64,000 nt of DNA from DATJGR01 sp963780795 (GTDB lineage: Bacteria > Pseudomonadota > Gammaproteobacteria > Pseudomonadales > Azotimanducaceae): positions 124,001 through 188,000 of the forward strand of contig CAWADH010000005.1 in NCBI GenBank assembly GCA_963780795.1, read 5' to 3'. The position numbers and the translations under genes were made by a program. Below, one piece after another: positions 40,291 through 49,278 of this stretch. Every line of letters begins with the position of its first letter. The first letter of the stretch is position 1. The notes under the pieces were generated by a model. The model worked only from the letters and a program-made list of their open reading frames with translations. It did not search any database and was not told where the DNA came from.

Positions 40291-42930
40291 ATGAAGCGTC
40301 CAACGCCTCATAGATATCTGACGCCGGCGTATCGCGGCGATGCGCCGTTTGCGTTCGTCAGCTATTCGCACGACGACACCGAACGGATCAACGCGGAACT
40401 CGCTGCGCTCGCGGCCGCAGGCATCCGCGTCTACTACGACGAAGGCATTCATCCCGGCAATACCTGGCATGACGACCTGGCGAAGGCGCTCGATCGCTGT
40501 TCGCTGTTCGTCTTCTTCGTCACGGCGCGGTCCGTCGTTTCGCGCAACTGCGAACGCGAGCTCGCATTCGCGCTCGACGCCGACAAGCCGGTGCTGCCGG
40601 TGTTCCTCGAAGACACCGAGGTGCCGCCCGGCGTTCGGCTCGCGATCGGCAACCGCCAGGCGATCATCCGCTCGCGTTTCGACGAACAGAGCTACCGCGA
40701 CAGGCTCGTGGCGGCGATTCGCGAATACGTTGGCGATTCGGCCGAAGCACTCGCGGTGCCATCGGTACCGTCATCGATACCGCCATCGGCAAAACCTGCG
40801 AAGCGATCCTGGCTGCCGCTCGCAATCACAGCATTGGCAACGATGCTCGTTGCGGGCTACGCGGTGATCGCCCATGTGCGGTCGTTAGAAGAAGCGCAGG
40901 CCGCGCACGCCCGGACAGTTTCCGAAATCGCCACGCTCGTCGCGCAGGACCGTTACACCGACGCGTTCACGCTGGCGCGGCCGCTCGTCATCGCCGACTC
41001 GACCGGTGCCGACACCCAGTTGCGCCAGCTTTGGCAGCAGATCGTTGCACCCGCGGCCCCGATCGTCGCCGATGCAGGCGCGAAGCTGTCGTTCAGACCG
41101 TATGACGATTTCGACGGCGCGTGGATCGAAGCAGGAACAGCGCCGTTCGACCGTCCGCTCGACCTGCCGCGCGGCGTGTTGCGCGTGAAGCTGGAAAAAG
41201 AGGGATTCGACACCGGCGAGTTCACGATCGCCAACCCCGGACCGTCGTTGAAATCGACCGAGAAGGACGGCCTCAGAAACGGACTTCCTATACCGGATTC
41301 GCCACTGCAGCTTGCGACTCGCGGCGCGCTTCCCGACGACATGGTCTTCGTACCGCACTCGAACTTGCCGCTGCTGATGACCGGCCTGACGCAGGGTCTT
41401 TCGACCGCCCAACGACACGACGTTGCCGCGTTTGCGATCGCGCGCCACGAAGTCACCAACGCGCAATACAAAGACTTCATCGTGGCCGGCGGCTACGACA
41501 ACCCTGCGTATTGGGAAGGGCTCGACTTCGAGGACGCAGGCCGCAAGCTGGCGTGGACCGAGGCGCGCGAACGCTTCGTCGATCAGACGGGTCGTCCCGG
41601 CCCTTCCGGCTGGCAGCTCAGCGCCTTTCCCGAAGGTCAGTCCGCGATGCCGGTCGGTGGCATCAGCTGGTACGAGGCCGTGGCGTATTCACGGTTCCGC
41701 GGCCTTTCGCTGCCGACCCTCCATCACTGGACGCGCGCGGCGTTCGCACCGTTCGACGCCGGTTTCCCCACCGCGCCGAAGATTGCCGACGCCAGTCGCT
41801 TCCATGCGGACGGACCGATCCCCGCTGACGACGGAGTGGGCATCGGCCCCTGGGGTACGCTGAACACGGCCGGCAACGTTCGCGAATGGGTGTGGAACCG
41901 CGCGGGCGACAAGGCGGTGGCGTTGGGCGGCGGATGGACCGACTACGCATCGACCTATCAGGTCTTCTACACGACCCGGCCGATGGACCGTTCGCCGGAA
42001 CTGGGGATCCGCCTCATGCGCGCCTTCGAACCGATTCCCGACGAACTGCTAACCGCCATCACCGTGCCGATCGACGAAGCATACGTGCGTCGTCAACCCG
42101 TATCTGACGACGCATTCGAGGCGATGCGCTTCCAGTTCACCGCGGGCAACAGGACGCCGAGCGACGTCCGCGTGGAGGTCGTCGAGAAAACCGATGCGTG
42201 GGTTGCCGAGGAAGTGGTGCTGACGTTCGCCCCCAACGAGACGTTCACGCTGTACGTGGTCAAGCCGCTCGACCGGCGCGGTCCGCTGCAACCGGTGCTT
42301 TATGCTCCGCCGGGCGATGCCCCCGCGCTGCAGATGCCGAATCGAAAAGTGCTCAACCAGATGCGCTTCGGCGGCCTCGTAATCAGCACCGGCCGCGCGC
42401 TGATCCTGCCGATCTGGTCCGGAACTTACGAACGCTGGGTGGGCGTACCGCAGGACCCGCAAGCGGCCTACGACCAGCTTCGACTCGGCGCGCTGCATTG
42501 GTACGACGACGCGGCGACGACGCTGGCCTATCTGACCACTCGCGACGACATCGACATCGGCCGCCTCGGCCTGCTCGCCGTGAGTTTCGGCGCCGTCGAT
42601 ATCGCGCCGCCGATTCTGGCGCTGGACGGCCGGTTCAAAGCGGGCGTACTGGTCGGCGCCGGCATCGTCACCGGCAGGACGCACCCGATGGACGACGCGG
42701 TGAACTACGCGCCGCGGATCCGCTGTCCGATGCTGATGATCAACGGCAGCTACGACAGCGTGTTCCCCAGCGATATCTCACAGGCGCGGCTCTTCGAGCT
42801 GCTCGGCAGCCCCGACGGCGACAAGCGACACGTCGTCTACGAAGTGGGCCACTTCGATTACCCGCGCAATCAGATGCTGAAGGAAATCAGCGACTGGTAC
42901 GACCGATACCTCGGACCCGTGAGCAACTGA
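40291..42930 (+). CDS. TIR - transmembrane - PEGA - SUMF1/FGE-like - alpha/beta hydrolase fusion protein
   Basis: 879 aa in five parts. (1) Residues 17-148: TIR domain, with box 1 FAFVSYSHDD, RVYYDEG, DRCSLFVFFVTARSV and SRNCERELAFAL, in which Glu90 sits where TIR NADases have the catalytic Glu. (2) Transmembrane helix about 174-196. (3) About 262-315: PEGA-like beta domain (APFDRPLDLPRGVLRVKLEKEGFDTGEF). (4) About 349-580: formylglycine-generating-enzyme/sulphatase-modifying (C-type-lectin-like) fold with AGNVREWVWN; no FGE catalytic cysteines are seen. (5) About 620-879: alpha/beta hydrolase with Ser765 (LLAVSFGA), Asp822 (NGSYDSVFP) and His854 (EVGHFDYP). Kinase-PEGA-FGE-hydrolase proteins are known; here TIR takes the kinase position. 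Role unknown; sensing plus effector is inferred. Confidence 0.85.
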   Translation: MKRPTPHRYLTPAYRGDAPFAFVSYSHDDTERINAELAALAAAGIRVYYDEGIHPGNTWHDDLAKALDRCSLFVFFVTARSVVSRNCERELAFALDADKPVLPVFLEDTEVPPGVRLAIGNRQAIIRSRFDEQSYRDRLVAAIREYVGDSAEALAVPSVPSSIPPSAKPAKRSWLPLAITALATMLVAGYAVIAHVRSLEEAQAAHARTVSEIATLVAQDRYTDAFTLARPLVIADSTGADTQLRQLWQQIVAPAAPIVADAGAKLSFRPYDDFDGAWIEAGTAPFDRPLDLPRGVLRVKLEKEGFDTGEFTIANPGPSLKSTEKDGLRNGLPIPDSPLQLATRGALPDDMVFVPHSNLPLLMTGLTQGLSTAQRHDVAAFAIARHEVTNAQYKDFIVAGGYDNPAYWEGLDFEDAGRKLAWTEARERFVDQTGRPGPSGWQLSAFPEGQSAMPVGGISWYEAVAYSRFRGLSLPTLHHWTRAAFAPFDAGFPTAPKIADASRFHADGPIPADDGVGIGPWGTLNTAGNVREWVWNRAGDKAVALGGGWTDYASTYQVFYTTRPMDRSPELGIRLMRAFEPIPDELLTAITVPIDEAYVRRQPVSDDAFEAMRFQFTAGNRTPSDVRVEVVEKTDAWVAEEVVLTFAPNETFTLYVVKPLDRRGPLQPVLYAPPGDAPALQMPNRKVLNQMRFGGLVISTGRALILPIWSGTYERWVGVPQDPQAAYDQLRLGALHWYDDAATTLAYLTTRDDIDIGRLGLLAVSFGAVDIAPPILALDGRFKAGVLVGAGIVTGRTHPMDDAVNYAPRIRCPMLMINGSYDSVFPSDISQARLFELLGSPDGDKRHVVYEVGHFDYPRNQMLKEISDWYDRYLGPVSN

Positions 42931-42937
42931 GGCGACG

Positions 42938-43014
42938 ATAAGTCACCGACGGTGCCAGGCACCGGCAGCAACTTAATAAGTGCCGGACGGTGCCAGGCAC
43001 CGGCTGTCACTTAT
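42938..43014. repeat. REP-like palindromic repeat pair, locus 3
   Basis: Two cores in the opposite orientation, GGTGCCAGGCACC (42951-42963 and 42989-43001). The left flank reads ATAAGTCAC (42938-42946) and the right GTCACTTAT (43006-43014); the middle holds ACTTAATAAGTGCC. The pair fills the whole gap between the TIR fusion and the convergent carboxylase and could act as a bidirectional terminator. Confidence 0.9.
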
Positions 43015-43021
43015 CGTGCTA

Positions 43022-46000
43022 CTAAGGTCTGAACTGCAACGCCCGCGACACCAGCCCCGCCGGCTGCCGCACGATGCGATACGCGTTTTCGACCCATTCG
43101 CACACGAGCTTTCGCGTGTCGCGCGGATCGATCATCTCTTCGATCTGGAATCGGTTCAGCGGCCCGATCGGTCCGCGCGCGCTCTCGATGCGCGCGTTGA
43201 TCTCGGCGCGTAGCGCAACGGGATCCGCCGCTTCCGCCAGCTGACGTTTGTACGCGGCCTCGATGCCGCCTTCGGGCGGAATGCCGCCGACGTCGGCGGC
43301 GGGCCACGCGACGCGCACCGATGCGCGCGAGAGCGGCGTTGCAAAGTTGTTGCCGGCCACGCCGAAACTGCGCCGCATCAGCACGGTGAAGATCGGCACG
43401 TTCACCTGCGCGAACGCCACCATCCATTCGCCGCCTTTGCGGATCGTGCCGGCGATCTCGTGCTCGAGCCCCACGGCGAAACCCGGATTGTCGATGAGGC
43501 TCAACACCGGCACATGGAACAGATCGCACAGGTCGATGTGGCGCTTCAGTTTGTCGCAGCCGTCCGCCGTCAACGCGCCGCCGTTGACGTGGCGGCTGTC
43601 GCTCGCGATCACGCCGAGCGGATGGCCGTTGAATCGGACGAAGCCGACGATCTGGTCCGTTCCCCACAACGCGCCGATTTCGAAGAACGAGTCGGCGTCG
43701 GCCATCAACCGGATCGCGCGGCGCATGTCGAACGTAGTCGTGCGCTTGCGCGGAATCAGCGTGAACAGTTCGTCGTCGCGCCGGTCCGGCGGATCGGCCG
43801 GATTCGGCGCGAGCACGGGCGGCGCTTCGTAAACGCTCGATGGCAGATACGAGAGGAAGCGCTTCGTCATCGCTGCCGCTTCCTGCTCGGACTCGGCGAG
43901 GTTGTCGACCGAACCGTTCGTGCAGTGGATGTGCCAGCCGCCGAGGTCTTCCTTCGTGATGTCGTAGCCCATCGCGTGGCTCACCACCGGCGGCCCGGCT
44001 ACGAACAGCTGCGCAATGTCGCGCACCATCACCGAGAAGTGGCCGAGCACCGCCTTCGCCGCGCCGATGCCGACCACGCTGCCGAGTAGCATGTTCACCA
44101 CCGGCACCGTGCACAGCTGCTGCGCGTACATTTCGCTGCCGAGGTGGCCCGGCAGAAACGAGCCGCCGCCTCCGGTGACGCGCGGCCGGCCCGCCTTGAT
44201 CGCGCCGCTGCTCTCTTGCGCCACGCTCTCGCCGGACTTCTGCTGTTGCGGCACCATGGCCGCAACGCTGCCGCCGCCGGACGATCCGTCCAACAAGCGC
44301 ACCGAGGGGATACGCAGTTCGATCGACAGGCGATCGAGATGGCCGCTCTTCGCGCCAATCGCACCGTCGGCATGACCGCCGCGCGACGTGAAGTCGTCTG
44401 CGCAGACGATGCTCGGGCGGCCATCGATCTTGCCCCAGCCGCCGACGTGGTTCGCCGGCGTGAAGTCGGCAACCGTGCCTTCTTCGTCGTACGAGGCGAA
44501 TCCCGCCAGGCTGCCGACTTCGCGGAACGATCCGGCATCGAGCAGCAACGCGATGCGTTCGCGACACGTGAGCTTGCCGCGGCTGCGTTGCCGCACCACG
44601 CCGGGATCACGCGAATCGGCCGCGAAACGCGCGTGCGCGATCGACTGCAACGCCGCCACTTCGGCGAGCACCGGCGCCCACGTCTGCTCGCCGCTCGAGC
44701 GCGGCGCGGTTATGGCGCCATTCGTCTGTCCCGGCGCAATGACCGCGATCACCTGCCCCAGCGCAACGGTGTCGCCGGCGCTCAGACGCTGCACTTGCGT
44801 AACGGTGCCGGCGCACGGTGCGGTCACCGCGGTTTCCATCTTCATCGCCGTTACGATCGCGAGCGTCTCGCCGGCGGCCACCATCGCGCCTTGCACGACG
44901 CTGACTTCCAGCACGGTTCCGGCCATCGGCGATTCGACGCCCTGGTGACCTACATCCACCGCCAGTTGCGGCGCGGCAGGCTCGTTGGGAATTGGTCTGG
45001 TGCCTCCGCCGCCGAGCGCCGCGCCCTGGCGGTCGAGCAACGACGTCATCGCCCCGCTCGCGGATGCACCGTCGCGCGCCTGCAGCAGCGCCGGCACTTC
45101 GGCGAGCAGCGTGGTGCGCGCGTCGCCGGCGCGGAACGTCGGATCCGACAGAATCGCGCGCAATTGCGCCGCGTTCGTCGGCAGTCCGCCGATGTGGAAT
45201 TCCGCCAGCGCGCGCAGGCTGCGATCCACCGCCGACTCGAACGTGCCGGACGAGTTCGACTGACAGATGAGCTTCGCGAGCAGCGGATCGAACTGCGGCG
45301 GCGGTGCGTAGCCGCGATAGCCGCACGCGTCCACGCGCACACCGGGGCCGGACGGCTCCTTGTATGCGGTCAGCGTGCCGACGCCCTGCGCGACGATGCG
45401 CGACTGCACGGCAAAGCCGCGCGGCAGCCCCACCGCGCGCTGATCAGCCAGCCCCAACGACGCCAGTGAGGCGCCGGCCGCAATGCGGAACTGCGCTTCC
45501 ACCAGATCGATGCCGGTGACCTGTTCGGTGATGGTGTGTTCCACCTGGATGCGCGGATTGCACTCGATGAAGAAGAACTCGCCGCGTTCCGGCGAAACCA
45601 GGAACTCGACCGTTCCGGCGTTCACGTAACCGGCGGCTCCGACGAGCTTCACCGCTGCCGCGAGAATGCGTTCGCGCAGCGAAGCATCCAGACCCGGCGC
45701 CGGCGCCACCTCGATCACCTTCTGGTTGCGCAACTGCACCGAGCAATCGCGCTCGTGCAGATGCACCACGTTGCCGGTCGCGTCGGCCAGAACCTGCACT
45801 TCGATGTGCCGCGGCCGCGCGACCAGCTTCTCGACGAACACCGCGCGATCTCCGAACGCCGCCTCGGCCTCGCTCTGGCAGCGTGCCAGCGCCTCGGGCA
45901 TTTCGTCGGCCGTCTGAACCGTCCGAATGCCGCGTCCGCCACCGCCGGCCGCGGCCTTCAGCATCAGTGGATAACCGAGATCTCGCGCCATGGCGATCGC

Positions 46001-46426
46001 TTCGTCGGCGGAGTGCAACGACGCGAGGCTTCCGGGCACCACCGGAATGCCCAACGACTGCGCAAGGGCGCGCGCCTTCAGTTTGTCGCCAAACAGTTCG
46101 ATGGCATCGGCCGCAGGGCCGATGAATGCGACTCCGGCGGCCCTGCACGCTGCCGCGAACGCGCCGTTCTCGGCGAGAAACCCGTAGCCGGGGTGCACGC
46201 AGTCGCAGCCGGCCGCCACCGCGGCGGCGACGACGGCATTCACGTCGAGGTAGGCGCGCACGCCGTCGCCGGCCAGTTCGCGCGACGCATCGGCAACGCG
46301 CGTATGCAGCGACAGCGCGTCCACCGCGGCATATACCGCAACCGACTCCACACCGAGCGCGGCTGCCGCGCGCGCAATCCGAATCGCAATTTCGCCGCGA
46401 TTGGCGATCAGAACCCGTTTGAACAC
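43022..46426 (-). CDS. Single-chain biotin-dependent acyl-CoA carboxylase
   Basis: 1134 aa combining all three functions. Residues 1-445: biotin carboxylase (ATP-grasp GGGGRG at 161-166, carboxylase motif NPRIQVEHTITE). Residues about 493-565: biotin carrier with biotinylated Lys529 in TAMKMET. Residues about 600-1134: carboxyltransferase (SSGGGSVAAM, GGGGSFLPGHLG, HYxx-like HAMGYD, PGFAVGLEHE). Such single-chain enzymes carboxylate acetyl-, propionyl- or longer acyl-CoA. It is the second gene after an alpha/beta hydrolase (gap 12 nt). The exact acyl-CoA is not visible. Confidence 0.93.
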   Translation of the reverse strand: MFKRVLIANRGEIAIRIARAAAALGVESVAVYAAVDALSLHTRVADASRELAGDGVRAYLDVNAVVAAAVAAGCDCVHPGYGFLAENGAFAAACRAAGVAFIGPAADAIELFGDKLKARALAQSLGIPVVPGSLASLHSADEAIAMARDLGYPLMLKAAAGGGGRGIRTVQTADEMPEALARCQSEAEAAFGDRAVFVEKLVARPRHIEVQVLADATGNVVHLHERDCSVQLRNQKVIEVAPAPGLDASLRERILAAAVKLVGAAGYVNAGTVEFLVSPERGEFFFIECNPRIQVEHTITEQVTGIDLVEAQFRIAAGASLASLGLADQRAVGLPRGFAVQSRIVAQGVGTLTAYKEPSGPGVRVDACGYRGYAPPPQFDPLLAKLICQSNSSGTFESAVDRSLRALAEFHIGGLPTNAAQLRAILSDPTFRAGDARTTLLAEVPALLQARDGASASGAMTSLLDRQGAALGGGGTRPIPNEPAAPQLAVDVGHQGVESPMAGTVLEVSVVQGAMVAAGETLAIVTAMKMETAVTAPCAGTVTQVQRLSAGDTVALGQVIAVIAPGQTNGAITAPRSSGEQTWAPVLAEVAALQSIAHARFAADSRDPGVVRQRSRGKLTCRERIALLLDAGSFREVGSLAGFASYDEEGTVADFTPANHVGGWGKIDGRPSIVCADDFTSRGGHADGAIGAKSGHLDRLSIELRIPSVRLLDGSSGGGSVAAMVPQQQKSGESVAQESSGAIKAGRPRVTGGGGSFLPGHLGSEMYAQQLCTVPVVNMLLGSVVGIGAAKAVLGHFSVMVRDIAQLFVAGPPVVSHAMGYDITKEDLGGWHIHCTNGSVDNLAESEQEAAAMTKRFLSYLPSSVYEAPPVLAPNPADPPDRRDDELFTLIPRKRTTTFDMRRAIRLMADADSFFEIGALWGTDQIVGFVRFNGHPLGVIASDSRHVNGGALTADGCDKLKRHIDLCDLFHVPVLSLIDNPGFAVGLEHEIAGTIRKGGEWMVAFAQVNVPIFTVLMRRSFGVAGNNFATPLSRASVRVAWPAADVGGIPPEGGIEAAYKRQLAEAADPVALRAEINARIESARGPIGPLNRFQIEEMIDPRDTRKLVCEWVENAYRIVRQPAGLVSRALQFRP

Positions 46427-46438
46427 CTTGTTTCCCCG

Positions 46439-47302
46439 TTAGGCGAGCTTGAGCGACTGCAACACCGGTAGAACCTGGCTGGCGATACTGAAATGGCCGA
46501 GCGCCGGCACCATCTGCAGCTTCGCGCCGGGCACGATGGCCATGGTGTGACGGGCGTGCTGCGCCGGCACGATGCTGTCGGCTTCGCCGTGCAGCACCAC
46601 CACCGGACACTGCACGTTCGCCACCTCGAAGCTTCCCCAACCGACGCCGTCGGCGATGCGATCGTCCGCGTAACCCTGCACGCCGAACGTGAACATCTCG
46701 CGCGTCGCTTCCAGCATGCCGGCCAGCCACGCCGGATCCTGCAGCAACGCGAGGTCCGCCTCCGGCAGCGCGGGTGCTTCGGCCGCCTGCGTCAGCATTT
46801 TCGATCCGTCTTCTCCGAGCGCTTCGATCGCCACCGCCATCGCGGCGGCGCGATCTTGCGCGGCCCAGATGCCGGCGACCTGCGGCGCGGTCATCAGCGC
46901 TTTACCCTCGCGCCAGCGCATGTCGCTCAATGCGCAGCAGGCAACGACGGCGTGCACGCGTTGCGGCGCGAGCGACGCCAGCGCGAGCGCATACGCACCG
47001 CCCGTCGAAAGTCCCACCGCCGTGAAGCGTTCGATGCCGAGCGCGTCCGCCACGGCGAGTGCGTCCGGCACCCAGTCGGCGATGCTGCGGCCGGGCTTCG
47101 GCGTCGAGCGCCCGTAACCGGGGCGATCGATGCCGATCAGCCGAAAACCCGCGGCCGCGGCGATCGGCGCGAATGCCGCGGGTTCGAGACGGCTGCCTGG
47201 TCCGCCGTGACACCACAGCACCGGGATGCCGCGCGCCGGCCCGTAGTCGATGAAGCCGGCGTCGCGGCCGTCGGCGAGCTTCACGGTGCGCGTCTGCGAC
47301 AT
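46439..47302 (-). CDS. Alpha/beta hydrolase
   Basis: 287 aa. The oxyanion motif is HGGPGSR (32-38), nucleophile Ser99 in VGLSTGG, and the acid/His parts VVLHGEADSIVP and PALGHFSIA. The family includes proline iminopeptidase-like and ester-cleaving enzymes; FIDYGPARGIPVLWCHGGPGSR points to the former's relatives. ATG 47302 has GGAAGAG 5 nt upstream; the longer frame is antisense of the next genes. First gene of an operon with the acyl-CoA carboxylase, so it may release or process the acyl chain. Confidence 0.85.
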   Translation of the reverse strand: MSQTRTVKLADGRDAGFIDYGPARGIPVLWCHGGPGSRLEPAAFAPIAAAAGFRLIGIDRPGYGRSTPKPGRSIADWVPDALAVADALGIERFTAVGLSTGGAYALALASLAPQRVHAVVACCALSDMRWREGKALMTAPQVAGIWAAQDRAAAMAVAIEALGEDGSKMLTQAAEAPALPEADLALLQDPAWLAGMLEATREMFTFGVQGYADDRIADGVGWGSFEVANVQCPVVVLHGEADSIVPAQHARHTMAIVPGAKLQMVPALGHFSIASQVLPVLQSLKLA

Positions 47303-47376
47303 GCGCTCTCTTCCGTCAGTGGGTATTCTGTGCGCCCATCTTGGCCGCTGGCCGCGCGAACGAAAAGAGGTACTGC

Positions 47377-47808
47377 ATGGAGCCGTCGTCGCTACTGCAA
47401 CAGGTCGCCGACCGTATCGCGTTGATGGACGTGATGCTGAAGTACGCCAAAGGCGTGGACGAACGCGACATGACGCTCTATCGCTCGGTATTCGCCGACG
47501 ACGTGCGCATCGTCGGCTTCGCGCGCGAGGAAATCCGCGGCGCCGGCGCGTGGATGGCATTCGTCGAGAAAGCGCTCGCTCAATACGGCCCGACGCAGCA
47601 CATGCTCGGCCCGCAACTCGCGGCGGTGAACGGCGACACCGCGCACTGCCGCACCGACGTGCAGGCACTGCACTACATGAAGGACAAGCCGGACACCACG
47701 CTGACACTCTGGGCCACCTACGAGAGCGACATGCAACGCATGAACGGCGAGTGGAAGATCGTCCGTCATCAACTGGTTCCGCGCGGCACCCGCGTGCAAT
47801 CCGCTTAG
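47377..47808 (+). CDS. SnoaL/NTF2-like domain protein
   Basis: 143 aa, a single cone-shaped NTF2-like fold. Typical features are QQVADRIALMDVMLKYAKGVDERDMTLYRSVFADDVRIVG at the start and WKIVRHQLVPRG at the end. Members are isomerases, dehydratases or ligand-binding proteins. AGAGG lies 6 nt before the ATG. Divergent to the hydrolase/carboxylase operon across 74 nt and 14 nt ahead of the next gene, so probably co-transcribed with it. Confidence 0.8.
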   Translation: MEPSSLLQQVADRIALMDVMLKYAKGVDERDMTLYRSVFADDVRIVGFAREEIRGAGAWMAFVEKALAQYGPTQHMLGPQLAAVNGDTAHCRTDVQALHYMKDKPDTTLTLWATYESDMQRMNGEWKIVRHQLVPRGTRVQSA

Positions 47809-47822
47809 GCAGATCAGAGGGC

Positions 47823-48320
47823 ATGGCAAACAAGGACACCTTTACTTCCGACGAGTGGACGCTGCTGCGCATCGCGCCGTCGTTCGTTTCGGTGGGAATC
47901 TCCGCGGTCGATCCGTCCGGACTCTTTTCGTCCATTCGCGAAGTGTTGGCCGGCGCGAACCGCACGATGGCCGCGCTGAACGCGAACAACCGGCTCGAAC
48001 TGTTCTCTGCACTCGCGGCGGATCGCAGCATCCCGGGCGTGCCGGACGTCGATGCGTTGCTGGGTAACGGCAGCCACGAACAGCAGATGCAGAACTTCAA
48101 GCACGCCGCGCTCGACCGGGTGAAAGCGGCGACCGGGGTGGTGGCGCTCAAGGCGACGCCCGACGAAGCAGACGCCTATCGCAGGATGCTCATCGCAGTG
48201 GCCGAAGGCGCGGCCAACGCCGCGAAAGAAGGCGGCTTCCTCGGCTTCGGCGGCGTGCGCGTGAGCGAGAAGGAGCGCGCCTTCATAGACGAGGTCAGCA
48301 AAGCGGCCGGCCTCGCCTGA
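47823..48320 (+). CDS. Hypothetical helical protein
   Basis: 165 aa. Hydrophobic and helical throughout (for example FVSVGISAVDPSGLFSSIREVLAGANRTMAALNANN and AYRRMLIAVAEGAANAAKEGGFLGFGGVRVSEKERAFIDEVSKAAGL). No signal peptide or clear membrane span. I do not recognise the family. ATG 47823 has AGAGGG upstream. It lies 14 nt behind the SnoaL gene and 31 nt before the LLM oxidoreductase, so it is probably part of that three-gene unit and may serve the same reaction. Confidence 0.6.
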   Translation: MANKDTFTSDEWTLLRIAPSFVSVGISAVDPSGLFSSIREVLAGANRTMAALNANNRLELFSALAADRSIPGVPDVDALLGNGSHEQQMQNFKHAALDRVKAATGVVALKATPDEADAYRRMLIAVAEGAANAAKEGGFLGFGGVRVSEKERAFIDEVSKAAGLA

Positions 48321-48351
48321 CACCGGCCGCCGACACCAGCAGGAGTTCGAT

Positions 48352-49272
48352 ATGCGACTTGGAACGATGTTGTCGATGCCGGGCGATCCGTGCGGCACGC
48401 ACGCGCTGGTCGAGCGCGCGGCAGCGGCCGAGGCGGCCGGATTCGCGTCCGTGTGGTTGCCCCAAGTCAACACGATCGACGCGCTGATGGCGCTCGCGCT
48501 CGCCGGACGCGACACCCGCACGATCGAACTCGGCACGGCGGTGGTGCCGACTTATCCGCGCCATCCGATGGCGCTCGCGGCGCAGGCGCTCACGGTGCAG
48601 GACGCAACGCGCAACCGCCTCGCGCTCGGCATCGGTCTCAGCCACCGCTTCTTCATCGAAGACAACCTCGGGCTCGACTATTCGAAGCCGATTCCGCACA
48701 TGCGCGACTACCTGACGATTCTTAACGGTCTGCTTCAGGGCGAGCGCGTGCAGCACGGCGGCAGCGAGTACACGGTGAATACTCAGGTATCCGTGATCGG
48801 CGCGAAGAAGCCGCCGGTGATCGTCGCGGCGCTCGGTCCCGCGATGTTGCGTCTGTGCGGACGCCTCGCCGACGGCACGCTGACGTGGATGGGCGGCATC
48901 GACTATCTGCGCGACGTCGCGGTGCCGGCAATGAGCGCCGCAGCGGCCGCAGCCAAACGCGCCGCGCCGCGCTTCGTCGCGATGGTGCCGACGCTGCTCT
49001 CTGCGGACGCCAGCAAAGGTCGCGACGCGATCAATACCGCGTTCGCGATGTACGGCCAGATTCCGTCGTACCGCGCGACGCTCGACCGCGGCGGCGCCGC
49101 AGCGCCGGCCGACGTCGCCGTGTTCGGCTCAGCGAAGGACATCGAAGCGGGTTTGCGCGCCTATGCCGGAGTCGGCGTGACCGATTTCGTCGCCGTGATT
49201 CCGCGCGACGCGCCGGGCACCGAGGCGACGATGCGGCTGCTGTCGGATCTCACGCGCACGCTGAACCGCTGA
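48352..49272 (+). CDS. LLM-class (luciferase-like) flavin/F420-dependent oxidoreductase
   Basis: 306 aa, TIM-barrel of the bacterial luciferase family. Signatures: AEAAGFASVWLPQVNTIDALMALALAGRDTRTIELGTAVVPTYPRHPMALAAQALTVQDATRNRLALGIGLSH. The GTAVVPTYPRHP stretch is typical of the F420-using mycobacterial type, but FMN use is possible, and no F420 biosynthesis gene is in view. AGGAG lies 7 nt before the ATG. It ends a unit with SnoaL and a hypothetical gene and converges on the third PhyH gene. Confidence 0.88.
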   Translation: MRLGTMLSMPGDPCGTHALVERAAAAEAAGFASVWLPQVNTIDALMALALAGRDTRTIELGTAVVPTYPRHPMALAAQALTVQDATRNRLALGIGLSHRFFIEDNLGLDYSKPIPHMRDYLTILNGLLQGERVQHGGSEYTVNTQVSVIGAKKPPVIVAALGPAMLRLCGRLADGTLTWMGGIDYLRDVAVPAMSAAAAAAKRAAPRFVAMVPTLLSADASKGRDAINTAFAMYGQIPSYRATLDRGGAAAPADVAVFGSAKDIEAGLRAYAGVGVTDFVAVIPRDAPGTEATMRLLSDLTRTLNR

Positions 49273-49278
49273 CCGCGA

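Noticed and set aside
38477..40303. 608-codon open frame on the minus strand
   Set aside because: Antisense to the exported amidohydrolase; composition is that of a shadow frame.
40291..42930. Diversity-generating retroelement target
   Set aside because: The FGE-like fold next to a TIR domain recalls such targets, but no reverse transcriptase, template repeat or variable repeat with adenine bias is present and the protein continues into a hydrolase.
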